64,000 nt of DNA. Origin: Lentilactobacillus farraginis DSM 18382 = JCM 14108. Its GTDB lineage: Bacteria; Bacillota; Bacilli; Lactobacillales; Lactobacillaceae. Position 1 is the first letter of the stretch. Every line of letters starts with the position of its first letter. A program made the translations under genes and the position numbers. Location of the stretch: positions 120,663 to 184,662 of the forward strand of contig NZ_BAKI01000001.1 in NCBI RefSeq assembly GCF_000583655.1. The letters run 5' to 3'. Shown here in pieces: positions 51,735 through 62,548 of this stretch. The notes under the pieces were generated by a model. The model saw only the letters and a program-made list of their open reading frames with translations. It was not told where the DNA came from and did no database searches.

Positions 51735-54153
51735 TTATTTAACAACAATATTAACAATTTTGTTTGGCACAACAATCATCTTTCGAATCGTCTTGCCTTC
51801 AAGATAATGCTTAATATGTTCATCCGCTTTGGCAGCCGCTTCAACATCATCTTTAGCAGCATCTCGAGCAATCTTCAAATGCGCCCGAACTTTGCCGTTA
51901 ACCTGAACAACCATTTGAACGGTATTTTCAACTAGTTTATCCGGATCATAAGTTGGCCACTTTTCGTACGTAATTGTTTCATCATGACCCAACAATTGCC
52001 AAAGTTCCTCTGCAATATGCGGCGCAACCGGTGACAGCATTTTAACGAAGCCTTCCATATATTGGATTGGCAGGGCATCCACCTTATAAGCTTCGTTAAC
52101 AAAAACCATCATTTGAGAAATACCGACATTAAAGCGCATATGCGCAAAGTCATTCGTAACAATTTTAACCGTCTGATTATAAATTTTGTCAAGTTTACCA
52201 TCATCAATCGTGGTTACCCGGTCACGCAAATGATTGTTGTCATCAATCATTAGTCGCCATACCCGGTCCAACCAGTGATGGGCACCATTGATTCCTTCAG
52301 TGCTCCAAGGCTTGGCAGCATCAATCGGCCCCATAAACATTTCATAAACCCGCAGCGTGTCAGCACCGTATTCCTTAACAATATCATCCGGGTTAATGAC
52401 GTTTCCCTTTGACTTCGACATTTTTTCATGATTGGTACCTAAAATCATTCCTTGGTTAACCAACTTTTGGAACGGTTCCGGTGTTGGAACAACTCCCAAA
52501 TCATACAGGAATTTATGCCAGAAGCGGGCATATAACAAGTGAAGCACCGCGTGTTCAGCACCGCCGACATACAGATCTACCGGTGACCAATACTTCAACT
52601 TATCCGGCGCAGCAATCGCCTGGTCATTATGCGGGTCAATGTAGCGCAGCCAATACCACGAACTACCAGCACTGTGGCATTGTGTTTGTCTCACGTTTTC
52701 CTTTACGGCCATTTTCATCAACAACGTTTACCCAATCAGTCAGATTAGCTAATGGACTTTCCTTACCGCCGGACGTTTGAATATCCTTGGCCTTGGGCAG
52801 CCGCAACGGTAGCTCATCTTCAGGAACCAGCGTCGTTTCACCATCTTCCCAGTGGATTACTGGGATTGGTTCTCCCCAATACCGTTGACGGGAGAAAATC
52901 CAATCCCGAAGTCGGTAATTGACTTTTTCTTTACCGGCATGATGATCTTTAAGCCAATCAATGGCTGCCTTAATGGCATCTTCTTTGTTCATACCGTCCA
53001 TAAAGCCGGAATTAAAGTGGGGGCCATCGCCGGTATAAGCTGCGTCTGCAACATCGCCACCTTCAATCACCGGGACAATTGGTAAGCCGAATTTTTTTGC
53101 AAATTCATAATCCCGATCATCATGAGCCGGGACCGCCATAATCGCACCCGTTCCATATGATTCAAGCACATAGTCACCAATCCAAATTGGCACTTCTTTG
53201 CCGTTAATCGGATTAATTCCATAAGCACCGGTAAAGACCCCACTCTTGTCCTTGTTTAAATCCGTTCTTTCCAAGTCGGATTTACGTGAAACCTTTTCTT
53301 TATAGGCCGCAACCGCTGCCTTTTGTTCTGGTGTTGCAATCTGATCGACTAATTTGTGTTCAGGGGCCAAAACCATGTATGTAGCGCCAAATAACGTGTC
53401 GGGACGAGTCGTAAACACTTCGATTTGATCATTCTCATGTCCTTTTACTTTGAAGAAAACACTGGCTCCCCGTGACCGGCCAATCCAGTTTCGCTGCTGC
53501 TCTTTAATGCTTTCAGGCCAATCAACCAAATCCAAGTCATCAATTAACCGATCCGCATAGGCCGTAATTTTCAAAACCCATTGCCGCATTGGTACCCGAT
53601 AAACCGGATAGCCGCCCCGTTCGGTCTTTCCATCAACAACCTCTTCATTGGCAACAACTGTCCCACCCATGAAATCCGGCGCCCAGTTAACTTCGATATT
53701 ATCTTCATAGGCCAGGCCCTTTTTATATAACTGTTCAAAAATCCACTGCGTCCATTTGTAATAAGCCGGATCAGTGGTATTAATTTCCCGATCCCAGTCA
53801 TACGAAAAACCAAGTGAGCGAATTTGTCGCTTAAAGGTTTTGATATTTTGAGCCGTAAAACTGCGTGGGTTGTGGCCGGTCTTTAAGGCATATTGTTCTG
53901 CCGGCAGGCCAAACGCGTCCCAACCCATTGGATGAAGCACGTTTTTACCCTGCATCCGGGCCATTCGGGCCATAATATCAGTTGCTGTATAGCCTTCAGG
54001 GTGCCCAACGTGAAGCCCCTGACCTGATGGATAAGGGAACATATCCAAAACGTAGTACTTCTCCTTGTTGGTATCATCCAGCGTTTTAAATGTCTTGTGT
54101 TCTTTCCAATAATGCTGCCATTTACGCTCAATTACATCATGATTGTATGCCAT
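51735..54153 (-). CDS. leuS: Leucyl-tRNA synthetase, frameshifted near 52670
   Basis: Class I synthetase. HIGH-like motif [17 protein letters not shown], editing domain (about residues 225-420) and the KMSKSKGN signature are present. The frame ends ETNTMPQCW where family proteins read ETNTMPQWAGSSWY; the following frame gives [13 protein letters not shown]. Two G are missing near 52669-52672 (TGGG reduced to TG). Restored length is 806 residues, normal. Start at 54153 (MAYNHDVIE) after AAAGGTGG. Transcription is controlled by the T-box upstream. Confidence 0.95.
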
Positions 54154-54189
54154 TTCTGTAACTTCCACCTTTCAATTTCTTAAATTAAC

Positions 54190-54445
54190 GAAAAAAAGCC
54201 TACAGGAAGCCATATTCAACTTCCTATAGGACGATTAATCGCGGTACCACCTATATTCTTAACGCCGACCACGGGCGTTGAGCACTCTAAACATTGATAA
54301 CGGCGATTAACCGACTTAACCTACTAAATTTCAATCAAGCATTCGACGATGAGTTCATCATTAATCAATCCGGATTTTCAACACCCATCCGGTTTCTTAA
54401 ATTGATTCATAATTACTAATTCGTCTCTTCATTTTCATTAATATT
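54190..54445 (-). promoter_or_regulatory. T-box riboswitch of leuS
   Basis: The T-box core GGTGGTACCGCG (minus strand 54251-54240) lies before a terminator hairpin (54232-54197: cctataggaag / cttcctgtagg then seven U). A specifier context GAA-CTC-A at 54356-54350 presents the leucine codon CTC, in agreement with leuS. Uncharged tRNA-Leu stabilises the antiterminator. Total leader about 255 bases. Confidence 0.92.
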
Positions 54446-54461
54446 GAGATTGTTGCCTATT

Positions 54462-54490
54462 ATCATAACAAATCATTCCCCAAAAAACAA
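54462..54490 (-). promoter_or_regulatory. Promoter of the leuS T-box leader
   Basis: TTGTTT (54490-54485), 17 bases, TATGAT (54467-54462) on the minus strand. Confidence 0.6.
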
Positions 54491-54545
54491 TACATACACG
54501 TGCTATAATAACTATATTCAACCTAAAAAGAAAGCCGCGGAATCA

Positions 54546-55184
54546 ATGAAATATTTACGTCATCATTTATTTTGGGTATGGTGCGGCGCGTTACTTGTTT
54601 TTCTGGTTTTTATGACTGGCGTTTTAACCCATGCAAATTGGATCAGTCGCTTTGACAGTCAAATCGCCAGCCTGATCAGAGGCACAGCCACCCCACAATT
54701 GACGTTGCTGATAATTCATTTTACTAAACTGGTCAACGTCTTACCCGTAATTGCATTTACACTGGGCATGACACTGATTTTAATCCTGTTTCGAAAAAGT
54801 CGGGCGGCCTTTTTCCTGCTAATCAATAGTTTGGGGCTGGCAGGCCCGGTTAATACGTTGTTTAAATACCTGATTAACCGCCCACGGCCAACCTTTCACC
54901 ATTTAGTCAGCGTTCACTCAACCAGCTTTCCGAGCGGTCATTCAATGAGTGCCATGATGCTTGGTGGTAGTCTGATCATTATTGGAAATCATTTTCTTAA
55001 AAGCCAAAGCCGCCGGTTTATCTTTGATCTATTAGTCGGCTGCTTGATTTTGCTGGTCGGACTAAGCAGAATTTATGTCGGCGTCCACTTTGCCAGTGAC
55101 GTTGTCGGTGGCTGGAGCCTGGGCCTAAGCTTGTTATTAAGCAGCCGATTTATTTTTGAAAAATTTTTAGGAGGGACAGCATGA
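54546..55184 (+). CDS. PAP2 family lipid phosphatase
   Basis: 212 residues, six helices. The three phosphatase motifs are present: KYLINRPRP, PSGHSMSAMM and SRIYVGVHFASDV. These residues lie at the outer face in undecaprenyl-pyrophosphate phosphatases and related lipid phosphatases. Specific substrate not assigned. Divergent from leuS; overlaps the next gene by 4 bases. Confidence 0.88.
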   Translation: MKYLRHHLFWVWCGALLVFLVFMTGVLTHANWISRFDSQIASLIRGTATPQLTLLIIHFTKLVNVLPVIAFTLGMTLILILFRKSRAAFFLLINSLGLAGPVNTLFKYLINRPRPTFHHLVSVHSTSFPSGHSMSAMMLGGSLIIIGNHFLKSQSRRFIFDLLVGCLILLVGLSRIYVGVHFASDVVGGWSLGLSLLLSSRFIFEKFLGGTA

Positions 55185-55759
55185 CAAAACGTTTACCCAA
55201 TGCCTTACAGTTCAGCCATCAATTGCTAAAAGCAGCGGTTTCACCAAATGACTCGGTGATCGACGGTACAATCGGCAACGGTCATGACACGTTGTTTTTA
55301 GCAAAATTGGTGGGTAAATCCGGCCAAGTCTACGGTTTCGATATTCAAAAACAAGCGCTCCAAAATACCACCGATCGGTTGCTACGACATAAAATTGATT
55401 TAAAGAACATTCACCTTTACCAACGGAGCCATGCAAATATTAATCAGGTATTGCCCGAATCTCAACAAATTACTGCCGCTATTTTTAATCTGGGCTATCT
55501 GCCTGGTGGTGACAAAGCGATTGTCACTAAAAGTAAAGCTACCACGGCAGCTCTAACAGCCTGTCTTGATCACTTAGCCGTTAACGGTCTGGTCATTGTA
55601 GTTGTTTATTATGGTCATCCCGGCGGCCAGACTGAAAAAGAAGCCGTGCTTCATTTCTGTCAGACCCTCCCACAAGAAAAATACGGTGTTTTAAAATACC
55701 AGTTTATCAATCAAATGCATGAGCCGCCCTTTTTGTTGGCCATCCAAAAAATTAAATAA
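55181..55759 (+). CDS. mnmM: Class I SAM methyltransferase, YtqB/MnmM type
   Basis: 192 residues. SAM motif VIDGTIGNGHDTLFLAKL, and the family-specific AIFNLGYLPGGDKAIVTK. Homologues of YtqB (MnmM) methylate nm5s2U34 to mnm5s2U34 in tRNA of Firmicutes. Overlaps the PAP2 gene (ATGA). The match is by motif recall, so moderate. Confidence 0.75.
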   Translation: MTKRLPNALQFSHQLLKAAVSPNDSVIDGTIGNGHDTLFLAKLVGKSGQVYGFDIQKQALQNTTDRLLRHKIDLKNIHLYQRSHANINQVLPESQQITAAIFNLGYLPGGDKAIVTKSKATTAALTACLDHLAVNGLVIVVVYYGHPGGQTEKEAVLHFCQTLPQEKYGVLKYQFINQMHEPPFLLAIQKIK

Positions 55760-55825
55760 CTTTGAAATCTTTAAGGAGACTGAGACGGAAGTAATTTTGT
55801 CCAGTCCCTTTTGTGTAATCCCGAG

Positions 55826-55872
55826 AAAACGTGTGCCAAGGGGCAACTTCCTGACCTTTGGCACACGCTTTT
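55826..55872. terminator. Bidirectional terminator
   Basis: Stem aaaacgtgtgccaa / tttggcacacgctttt; touches the stop codon of the MFS gene. Confidence 0.8.
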
Positions 55873-57335
55873 TAGTTTCGCTTTCGATCAAACCAATTAA
55901 TCACGTAAGCAGCCAAGATTAAAAGCAGGCCGACGATAAACACATTATGAAGTGATTGATATAAAATCAGCCGTAGTTTGGGCAGGATTTCACCCGATAA
56001 CTGATTAGCAGTCTGTGGATTGATAAGCTTGTCCATCATTTTCAAAGTTGCTCCGTTTGTCTGAGAGACGCCTCTTAACATCGTCATGTTCATAACAATC
56101 CCAAAGACAGAAATCATCAGGGTCTGCCCGAGTGTCCGGCATAACGTATTAAATGAGGTTGCAACACCAATTTCTGAAGGTTTCACAACGTTTTGAACAC
56201 TAATAATGGAAGTCGTTGTGGTTAAACCAAAGCCGGTCCCGCAAATTGTTGAAATCAACAGGAACGCAACAAACGGCGTATAAGCCGGAATGAGAACCAT
56301 GACAATTGCCCCGACCAAAATAAATGCCAAACTAATATTGATAATCTGGTTTGGTGAAAGCTTCACCAATAATTTACCGGCAATAAATGACCCGACAATC
56401 CACATTAATGAACTTGGCGTTACCGCAAAGCCGGCCATCGATGCTCGCAGTCCTAAAATACCCTGTGTCCAATCCGGTAAATAAACTTCATAGGCAATCA
56501 AAAAACCGCTCATTAAGGCAATTACCAGATTTTGAACAACAAATGTCCGTTGGCTAAAAAGTTCCATTGGAATCAGCGGGTCACTTGCCAGCCGTTCTTT
56601 TCTGATAAACATAATGCCACCAACGACCGTTAAAATAATGCATCCGGCAACCACTTGCCAGTTAATTACCGTTTGACCAATAATTTGAAATGCATACATG
56701 ATTGCCAGCAGCGTAATTGTCAGCCAAATGGTCCCACCAATATCCATATGACTATCAATTTTCTGTTTTTCTTCTTGAAGAAAGAACTGAATCATCAATA
56801 ACACAATCACGCCAATCGGCAAGTTAATAAAAAAGATCCAGTGCCAACTAAGATTGTCGACAATAAAGCCTCCCAATAACGGCGCGATTACCGAAGCAAT
56901 TCCCCAGGCAGAACTGTTTAATCCTAATACTTGGGCGCGTTTTTCCAAGGGATAGATGTCAGCGATAATCGTATTGGCAACGGGTAATATGGCTCCACCA
57001 CCAATTCCTTGAATTGCCCGCCAAGCGATCAACCCCATCATTGATTGAGAGAACCCGGACATAACCGATCCCAAAATAAAAATGGTTGTGCCAACCATAA
57101 AGATCGGCTTACGACCGATACTATCTGCCAACTTGCCGTAAATCGGTGTCGCAATCGCGTTAGTCAGTAAAAAAATGGAAAATACCCAATTCATTAAAGC
57201 GACACCCCGAAGGTCGCCAACAATCGTCGGCATGGCGGTCGAAACAATTGTCCCCTCAATCGCGCACATAAACGTCGCGATAAAAAGCGCGATTGTCACA
57301 AAAATAACGTTTCTTTTTGAAGCTGCTGCAGTCAT
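55872..57335 (-). CDS. MFS drug exporter, DHA2 family (EmrB/QacA type)
   Basis: 487 residues with 14 predicted helices. Motifs include FMCAIEGTIVSTAMPTIVG, KLADSIGRKPIFM (loop 2-3) and WRAIQGIGGGAILPV. Proton-coupled multidrug efflux is the family function; substrates unknown. Confidence 0.88.
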   Translation of the reverse strand: MTAAASKRNVIFVTIALFIATFMCAIEGTIVSTAMPTIVGDLRGVALMNWVFSIFLLTNAIATPIYGKLADSIGRKPIFMVGTTIFILGSVMSGFSQSMMGLIAWRAIQGIGGGAILPVANTIIADIYPLEKRAQVLGLNSSAWGIASVIAPLLGGFIVDNLSWHWIFFINLPIGVIVLLMIQFFLQEEKQKIDSHMDIGGTIWLTITLLAIMYAFQIIGQTVINWQVVAGCIILTVVGGIMFIRKERLASDPLIPMELFSQRTFVVQNLVIALMSGFLIAYEVYLPDWTQGILGLRASMAGFAVTPSSLMWIVGSFIAGKLLVKLSPNQIINISLAFILVGAIVMVLIPAYTPFVAFLLISTICGTGFGLTTTTSIISVQNVVKPSEIGVATSFNTLCRTLGQTLMISVFGIVMNMTMLRGVSQTNGATLKMMDKLINPQTANQLSGEILPKLRLILYQSLHNVFIVGLLLILAAYVINWFDRKRN

Positions 57336-57386
57336 TAAATAACCCCTCTCAAATTAAATAGATTTGATAAAATGTTTTCTGAAGAC

Positions 57387-57420
57387 AAAAAAAGACCGGT
57401 ACAAAAAAGATTTTGTACCA
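57387..57420 (-). terminator. Terminator of metK
   Basis: Stem ggtacaaaa / ttttgtacc followed by a U-run on the minus strand. Confidence 0.75.
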
Positions 57421-57460
57421 GCCCCATCCCACGTAATTGAATACGTAATTAAATATTAAA

Positions 57461-58650
57461 TTATTTGTTAAAATAAGCTTTTAAGGCATCAACTTTATCG
57501 GTATGTTCCCAAGGCAGGTCAATATCGGTTCTGCCAAAATGCCCGTAAGCAGCCGTTTGTTCATAGATTGGCCGTTTCAAATCAAGCATTTTAATGATGC
57601 CGGCTGGACGTAAATCGAACAAGGCCCGAGCCGCTTCAACTAATTTTTCTTCTGAAACCTTTCCGGTACCAAATGTATTGACGTCAATGGAAACCGGTTT
57701 GGCAACCCCGATGGCATAAGCCAATTGAATCTCAACTTCATCAGCCAGGTGAGCCGCAACGATATTTTTAGCAATGTATCGGGCAGCGTAACTGGCAGAT
57801 CGGTCAACTTTAGTGGCATCCTTCCCGGAGAAAGCACCACCACCATGATGGGCAAAGCCACCGTAAGTATCAACGATAATCTTTCGACCGGTTAAGCCGG
57901 CATCGCCTTCCGGTCCGCCAATTACAAATCGGCCGGTCGGATTAACCAGGTACCGGGTATTATCATCCAAATACTTGGCTGGAATTACCTGCTTAATGAT
58001 TTTTTCAATCACATCTTGACGCACCTGGTCCAGCTCAACGCCGTCTGAATGCTGGGTACTCAAGACAACCGTGTCAACTCGAACCGGTTGATTGTTGTCA
58101 TCATATTCAACCGTTACTTCAGCTTTTGCATCCGGCCCCAAGTAACTAATGGTGCCATTCTTTCGCAGCTCAGCCTGTTTTCGCATCAATTTATGCGATA
58201 ACGAAATTGGTAAGGGCATTAATTCCGGCGTTTCATTAATGGCATACCCAAACATCAAGCCCTGATCACCGGCGCAATTTGATCAAACGGATCCGTGTTG
58301 CCGTTTCTTTCTTCCAACGCCTCATCAACCCCCTGCGCAATGTCAGGTGATTGTTCATCGAGTGCAACGATCACTGCACAGGAATCGCCATCAAAGCCGT
58401 AACGACCATCGCAATAACCAATCCGCTTAATCGTATCACGGACGACTTTTTGAATATCGACATAGGCTTTAGTTGAAATTTCACCAAACACCAGCACCAA
58501 ACCAGTAGTTACTGAAGTTTCACAAGCAACCCGAGCGTCAGGATCTTTTGCTAATAATGCATCCAGAATTGCATCACTGATTTGATCAGCGATTTTATCC
58601 GGATGTCCTTCTGATACAGATTCCGAAGTAAATAAATGTTTTTCGCGCAT
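57461..58650 (-). CDS. metK: S-adenosylmethionine synthetase, frameshifted near 58275
   Basis: Makes SAM from methionine and ATP. Start [23 protein letters not shown] loop [16 protein letters not shown] and the C-terminal methionine domain are present. The frame reads [14 protein letters not shown] where the family has [15 protein letters not shown]; one missing G near 58275 restores 396 residues. Translation is controlled by the SMK box just upstream, whose sequestered ribosome-binding site is 4 bases before the ATG. Confidence 0.95.
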
Positions 58651-58654
58651 TTTA

Positions 58655-58725
58655 TTTCCCCCTATATATTTTTTAGGTTACAAGGCTTCTTCACGTCCAG
58701 CGTGAATCCTATCGGGAACTCATAA
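58655..58725 (-). promoter_or_regulatory. SMK box (SAM-III) riboswitch of metK
   Basis: The leader has the conserved blocks GTTCCCGATAGGAT, GAAGCCTTGTAACC and the ribosome-binding GGGGGAA in order, as in E. faecalis metK. SAM folds the leader so that the GGGGG is hidden in pairing with a CCC-type complement and translation stops. Restricted to Lactobacillales, it supports the taxonomic call. Confidence 0.9.
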
Positions 58726-58895
58726 CTTCACTATGTTATCATAATTTTTTTATTTTTGGAAGCTTTATTTTAAAGACCTCGTTGACCGGTTTGCCAAAAA
58801 ACATTAAGATAATTTTATTACCATTAACTTGAATGAAACCCTTTTCTGCAGATGATAAACGCATAACTAAGATAAAACGGAGGTGACGTGAAACT

Positions 58896-59597
58896 TTGAC
58901 AGTCAAGCAAACCAATCTGATCCGCTCCGACATCCGGATACTTGTCCCGGTCCTAATCTGGGGGCTCTTTTCAAAAGTTGGCTTTCGTTTGTTTTTAACC
59001 AATCACGACCTAAGCTACCTGCTTTTATTGGCCCTTAGTTTTTCTGGAATTCTCAGTCAAGTAACCGCAAAAAATAAACAACCGGTTATCCTGATTGGCT
59101 GGGATAGCGTTTTTTTAATTTTAGGCATCAAACTATTTTTTAGCTCCTCGGCATTCAACGGCTGGCTGTTGCTGCTCGATTTCATCCTGGCCAACCTACT
59201 CAGCCTGACGCGGCTAATTAACGAACCGCATTGTCAATGGATTATCTACGGTGTAATCAGCGGTAGTGGTATGACCTTTCTATTCAACATTACCGCTCAT
59301 CATTACTTTTCACTGATTTCGTTAATGAGTATCACCCTACTTATTTTTGCCAATATTTTCTTTTCATTTTCAATTTTTATCAAAGTGGGCAACCGGCTCT
59401 CACTAGTTGTTATTATGGGATTGATTTTGGCAATTTGTGCTACCTTGATGCTGGGAGCGCTAAAAATTTTAATTATCATATTAATCTTAGGGTTCTACCT
59501 ATTTTTTGAATGGCGCGTAAACGTTAACAAATACGATACCCGAAGTGATACATCACTGATTTGCCTACTGATTTTTTCGCTGGTTGCCTGTCTCTAA
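58896..59597 (+). CDS. Polytopic membrane protein of unknown function
   Basis: 233 residues, about seven helices, no recognised family. Starts at TTG (58896) after GGAGGTG. It is divergent from the metK leader and not clearly linked to any neighbour. It has few conserved polar residues (an NHD near the start). Confidence 0.6.
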   Translation: MTVKQTNLIRSDIRILVPVLIWGLFSKVGFRLFLTNHDLSYLLLLALSFSGILSQVTAKNKQPVILIGWDSVFLILGIKLFFSSSAFNGWLLLLDFILANLLSLTRLINEPHCQWIIYGVISGSGMTFLFNITAHHYFSLISLMSITLLIFANIFFSFSIFIKVGNRLSLVVIMGLILAICATLMLGALKILIIILILGFYLFFEWRVNVNKYDTRSDTSLICLLIFSLVACL

Positions 59598-59719
59598 TCA
59601 AATGTTAAATCTTTCTTTACTTATTTTAATTTTGTGCAAAATCAGCGGCCGTTTTGATTAACGAAGTCTTTAAAGTGTTAATATACTATTGATCAAAAAA
59701 CGACGGGGGATATCATTCA

Positions 59720-60058
59720 TTGAATATCAGAGTAATCGGCGACATTCGGACCGGCAAAATTCAACCTTCGTTAACCGGAAATGCCATTGTAGACGACGCA
59801 CTAATTCAAAACTTTTGTAACGAACTAAAGGATCGGGTTAGCAAAACCAATCTTCAAGTCAACGTCATTGCAGAACACTTTTTTAATCCGGCCATTCAAA
59901 CGGATGACCTTCTCTTGGTGGATCGGCGAATCCTAAATCTATTACCAGCCAATGTTCAGTCCCAATATCGAATTATTGATATTGATCACACTGATTTGGT
60001 TCGCGGTAATGTTTTGAAAGTGTTGGAATTGCTGAGACAATTTCATTTAGATACTTAG
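59720..60058 (+). CDS. Small soluble protein of unknown function
   Basis: 112 residues, TTG start after GGGGGAT. The pattern (IRVIGDIRTGKIQPSL, then LLLVDRRILNLLP, RIIDIDHTDLVRGN) has an alternating alpha/beta look with conserved-looking motifs. No family is recognised. Flanked by a terminator at 60094. Confidence 0.65.
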   Translation: MNIRVIGDIRTGKIQPSLTGNAIVDDALIQNFCNELKDRVSKTNLQVNVIAEHFFNPAIQTDDLLLVDRRILNLLPANVQSQYRIIDIDHTDLVRGNVLKVLELLRQFHLDT

Positions 60059-60093
60059 ACATTGGACCTTACAAATAATTTTGGCAGACTAAT

Positions 60094-60148
60094 AAAAAAC
60101 TCATTGATAACAGCTGTTTAAAACGGCTGCCGTCAACGAGTTTTTTTT
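60094..60148. terminator. Bidirectional terminator
   Basis: Stem aaaaaactcattga / tcaacgagttttttt with an inner cagc/gctg between convergent genes. Confidence 0.8.
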
Positions 60149-60160
60149 AATAATCTGTTT

Positions 60161-61066
60161 TTAATGACGCTTATTTTTTCCAATGTAAATAACCAGCATG
60201 CCAATCATCAACCCGATAGTCAGGATAATGGTACCAAACCACGCCGCTTCCTGATCGGCAAATGGTAATTTAACGTTCATGCCATAGAAACCCGAGACAA
60301 TCGGCGGAATCGCTAATAATAATGACCACACTGTCAAAAATTTCATCGTTTGATTCAACTTATTATTCAACAGATTGCCATAAGCCGCCTCAGTTTCGTT
60401 AATAACGTCTCCTTGAACACTAAACATCGTCTGACACTGTCGATACTCGACAACCAAATCGGAAAGCTGCTGGGTTACCTGTCGCGCCAAATCGGTTGTC
60501 ATTCCCAGTCTTTGCCGAAGCACGCCCTGCAGCTCTTCTAAAGCCACCAAGTTACCGGCGGTTGCCGACCTTAGATAAACAAGTCGGGTTTTCAAAATCG
60601 TCAGTGAATCCAAGCGCCGTTTGGTAATTGCCGTCAACCGATGACTGGCCAAGTTATCCGCTCGCTGACTAACTTCGTCCAACATTTGAAAGTAAGGCCC
60701 AAGAATCCCTTTCAGGATTGTAAAAATATGGTCGCTAATTAATGAGAAGCCCGTTTGAGACTGCTGATTAATCAACTTGGCTTGTTCTTCACTATGACAG
60801 GCAGTAATGATGATATCATCATTAAATCCTAAAAATATCGGCACAGTAATTGCACTGTCAAGGCCGCTTGCCAATGCCCGAATCACCACAACACCTGTAC
60901 CCGTCATGGCATCGTAAGTTGCTCGGGGCTGTTCATGCCGATCAAGCATGTAACCCTTGAATTTTTCGGGCAGCTGGTACTTATCGATAACGCGATCAAG
61001 TTCCGCTTGTCGGGGATTAGCCGCTTCAATCCAAATATAATTTTTTAATTGATGAATCCTTACCAT
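60161..61066 (-). CDS. CorA-like magnesium/divalent cation transporter
   Basis: 301 residues. Two C-terminal helices and the channel motif YGMNVKLPF between them are diagnostic of CorA. A large N-terminal cytoplasmic domain precedes. Start at 61066 (MVRIHQLKNYIW) has GAGGA 8 bases upstream. Confidence 0.9.
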   Translation of the reverse strand: MVRIHQLKNYIWIEAANPRQAELDRVIDKYQLPEKFKGYMLDRHEQPRATYDAMTGTGVVVIRALASGLDSAITVPIFLGFNDDIIITACHSEEQAKLINQQSQTGFSLISDHIFTILKGILGPYFQMLDEVSQRADNLASHRLTAITKRRLDSLTILKTRLVYLRSATAGNLVALEELQGVLRQRLGMTTDLARQVTQQLSDLVVEYRQCQTMFSVQGDVINETEAAYGNLLNNKLNQTMKFLTVWSLLLAIPPIVSGFYGMNVKLPFADQEAAWFGTIILTIGLMIGMLVIYIGKNKRH

Positions 61067-61161
61067 TGCCGTCTTCCTCATAAATGTAATTGCGCTAATA
61101 TCCTGTTCAAATTGTAGATGAAGGATTGCATGAATTCAATATTTTTCACAGACTTTTAACC

Positions 61162-62523
61162 TTAGTGGCTTTTTTGGCGATTAATTAATTGGAAAGCAAT
61201 TAGCATGACACCGATTGAAATAATCGAGATTATCATTGCCACCCTGGTAGACGAACTTACCAGCAGAAAGCCCAAAATAAACAGAAAGAAAGCCAGACTT
61301 AAATAGTCGGTAATCGGATAACCCGGCATCCTAAAATGACTGCTTCCCTTAGGATGTTTGCGACGGTATTTAACGTGGACAACCAAAAGAACCACCCAGA
61401 CAACGACAAAGTTAATCGTTGAAACACTGGAAACCAAGTTAAACACCCCTTCAGGAATGAAGTAATTTAAAACAACAATAATTAATAAAAATGCTGTTGA
61501 GAAGTTGAGTGCGATATTTGGCACACCATTTCGACCAAGCTTGGTAAGAAAGTTGGACGCATTGCCGCCCATACTGAGGGCATACATCGTTCGGCTGGTG
61601 CTAAATAGGCAACTGTTGGTAGCCGAAATGGCCGCTGTCAGAACCACAAAATTCAAGATACCGGCCGCACCAACAATTCCAACCCCGGAAAAGACCTGGA
61701 CAAACGGACTGGCAGTTGTCGTAATGTCATTCCATGGATAGACACTCATAACCGCAACCATTGATCCAATATAAAACAGGCCGATCCGAATTGGCAGACT
61801 GTTAATCGCCTTGGGCAGGTTCTCTGCCGGATCATTGGTTTCACCGGCAGTCAGCCCAACCATTTCAATTCCGACAAACGCAAAAACGACCATTTGAAAT
61901 GATAATAAAAAGCCGTGGGCCCCCTTTGGAAATAAACCACCGTGGCTGATCAAATTACTGAATGAGGCAGTGGAAGCGCCGACCTTAACTGAAAAAATTG
62001 CCAATCCAAAACCAACGATCACCAGCAAAATAATTGCGACTACTTTAATCATCGAAAACCAGGATTCCAATTCGCCGAATAGGCCAACGTTCACCAAATT
62101 AGCGGCAAAAAGGCAAAGCAGAATCGCCAACGGCGGAATCCACTGGGGAACTCCCGGAAACCAGTATTTAATATAGATTCCGGTTGCCGTTAAATCGGCC
62201 ATTGCCAAACTAATCCAGCAGAACCAATATGTCCAACCGGTAACAAATTCCCAACGATCACCTAAATATTCCTTAACGAAATCCAGAAAAGAATGCTTTG
62301 ACGTATCCGATAGCAGTAACTCACCGATCGCCCGCATCAACAAAAAACAAAATATCCCAACAACCAAATATGAAATAATAATTGACGGACCCGACGTATG
62401 AATCGCACTTCCGGAGCCCAGAAATAGTCCGGTTCCAATCGCACCACCAATCGCAATCATTTGAATGTGCCGACTCTTTAACGAGCGCGATAAACTGGTT
62501 GCATTTTTACTCTTTTCCATCAT
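61162..62523 (-). CDS. APC superfamily amino acid permease (AAT family)
   Basis: 453 residues, 12 helices. The AAT signature (MIAIGGAIGTGLFLGSG; SGPSIIISYLVVG) and FSSRTM-like region (FSTSRTMYALS) are seen. It is controlled by a T-box leader, so its substrate is likely the amino acid of the cognate tRNA. GGAGG lies 4-7 bases upstream of a double ATG. Confidence 0.9.
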   Translation of the reverse strand: MMEKSKNATSLSRSLKSRHIQMIAIGGAIGTGLFLGSGSAIHTSGPSIIISYLVVGIFCFLLMRAIGELLLSDTSKHSFLDFVKEYLGDRWEFVTGWTYWFCWISLAMADLTATGIYIKYWFPGVPQWIPPLAILLCLFAANLVNVGLFGELESWFSMIKVVAIILLVIVGFGLAIFSVKVGASTASFSNLISHGGLFPKGAHGFLLSFQMVVFAFVGIEMVGLTAGETNDPAENLPKAINSLPIRIGLFYIGSMVAVMSVYPWNDITTTASPFVQVFSGVGIVGAAGILNFVVLTAAISATNSCLFSTSRTMYALSMGGNASNFLTKLGRNGVPNIALNFSTAFLLIIVVLNYFIPEGVFNLVSSVSTINFVVVWVVLLVVHVKYRRKHPKGSSHFRMPGYPITDYLSLAFFLFILGFLLVSSSTRVAMIISIISIGVMLIAFQLINRQKSH

Positions 62524-62548
62524 TTTCCTCCAATACTTTCATCGACAG

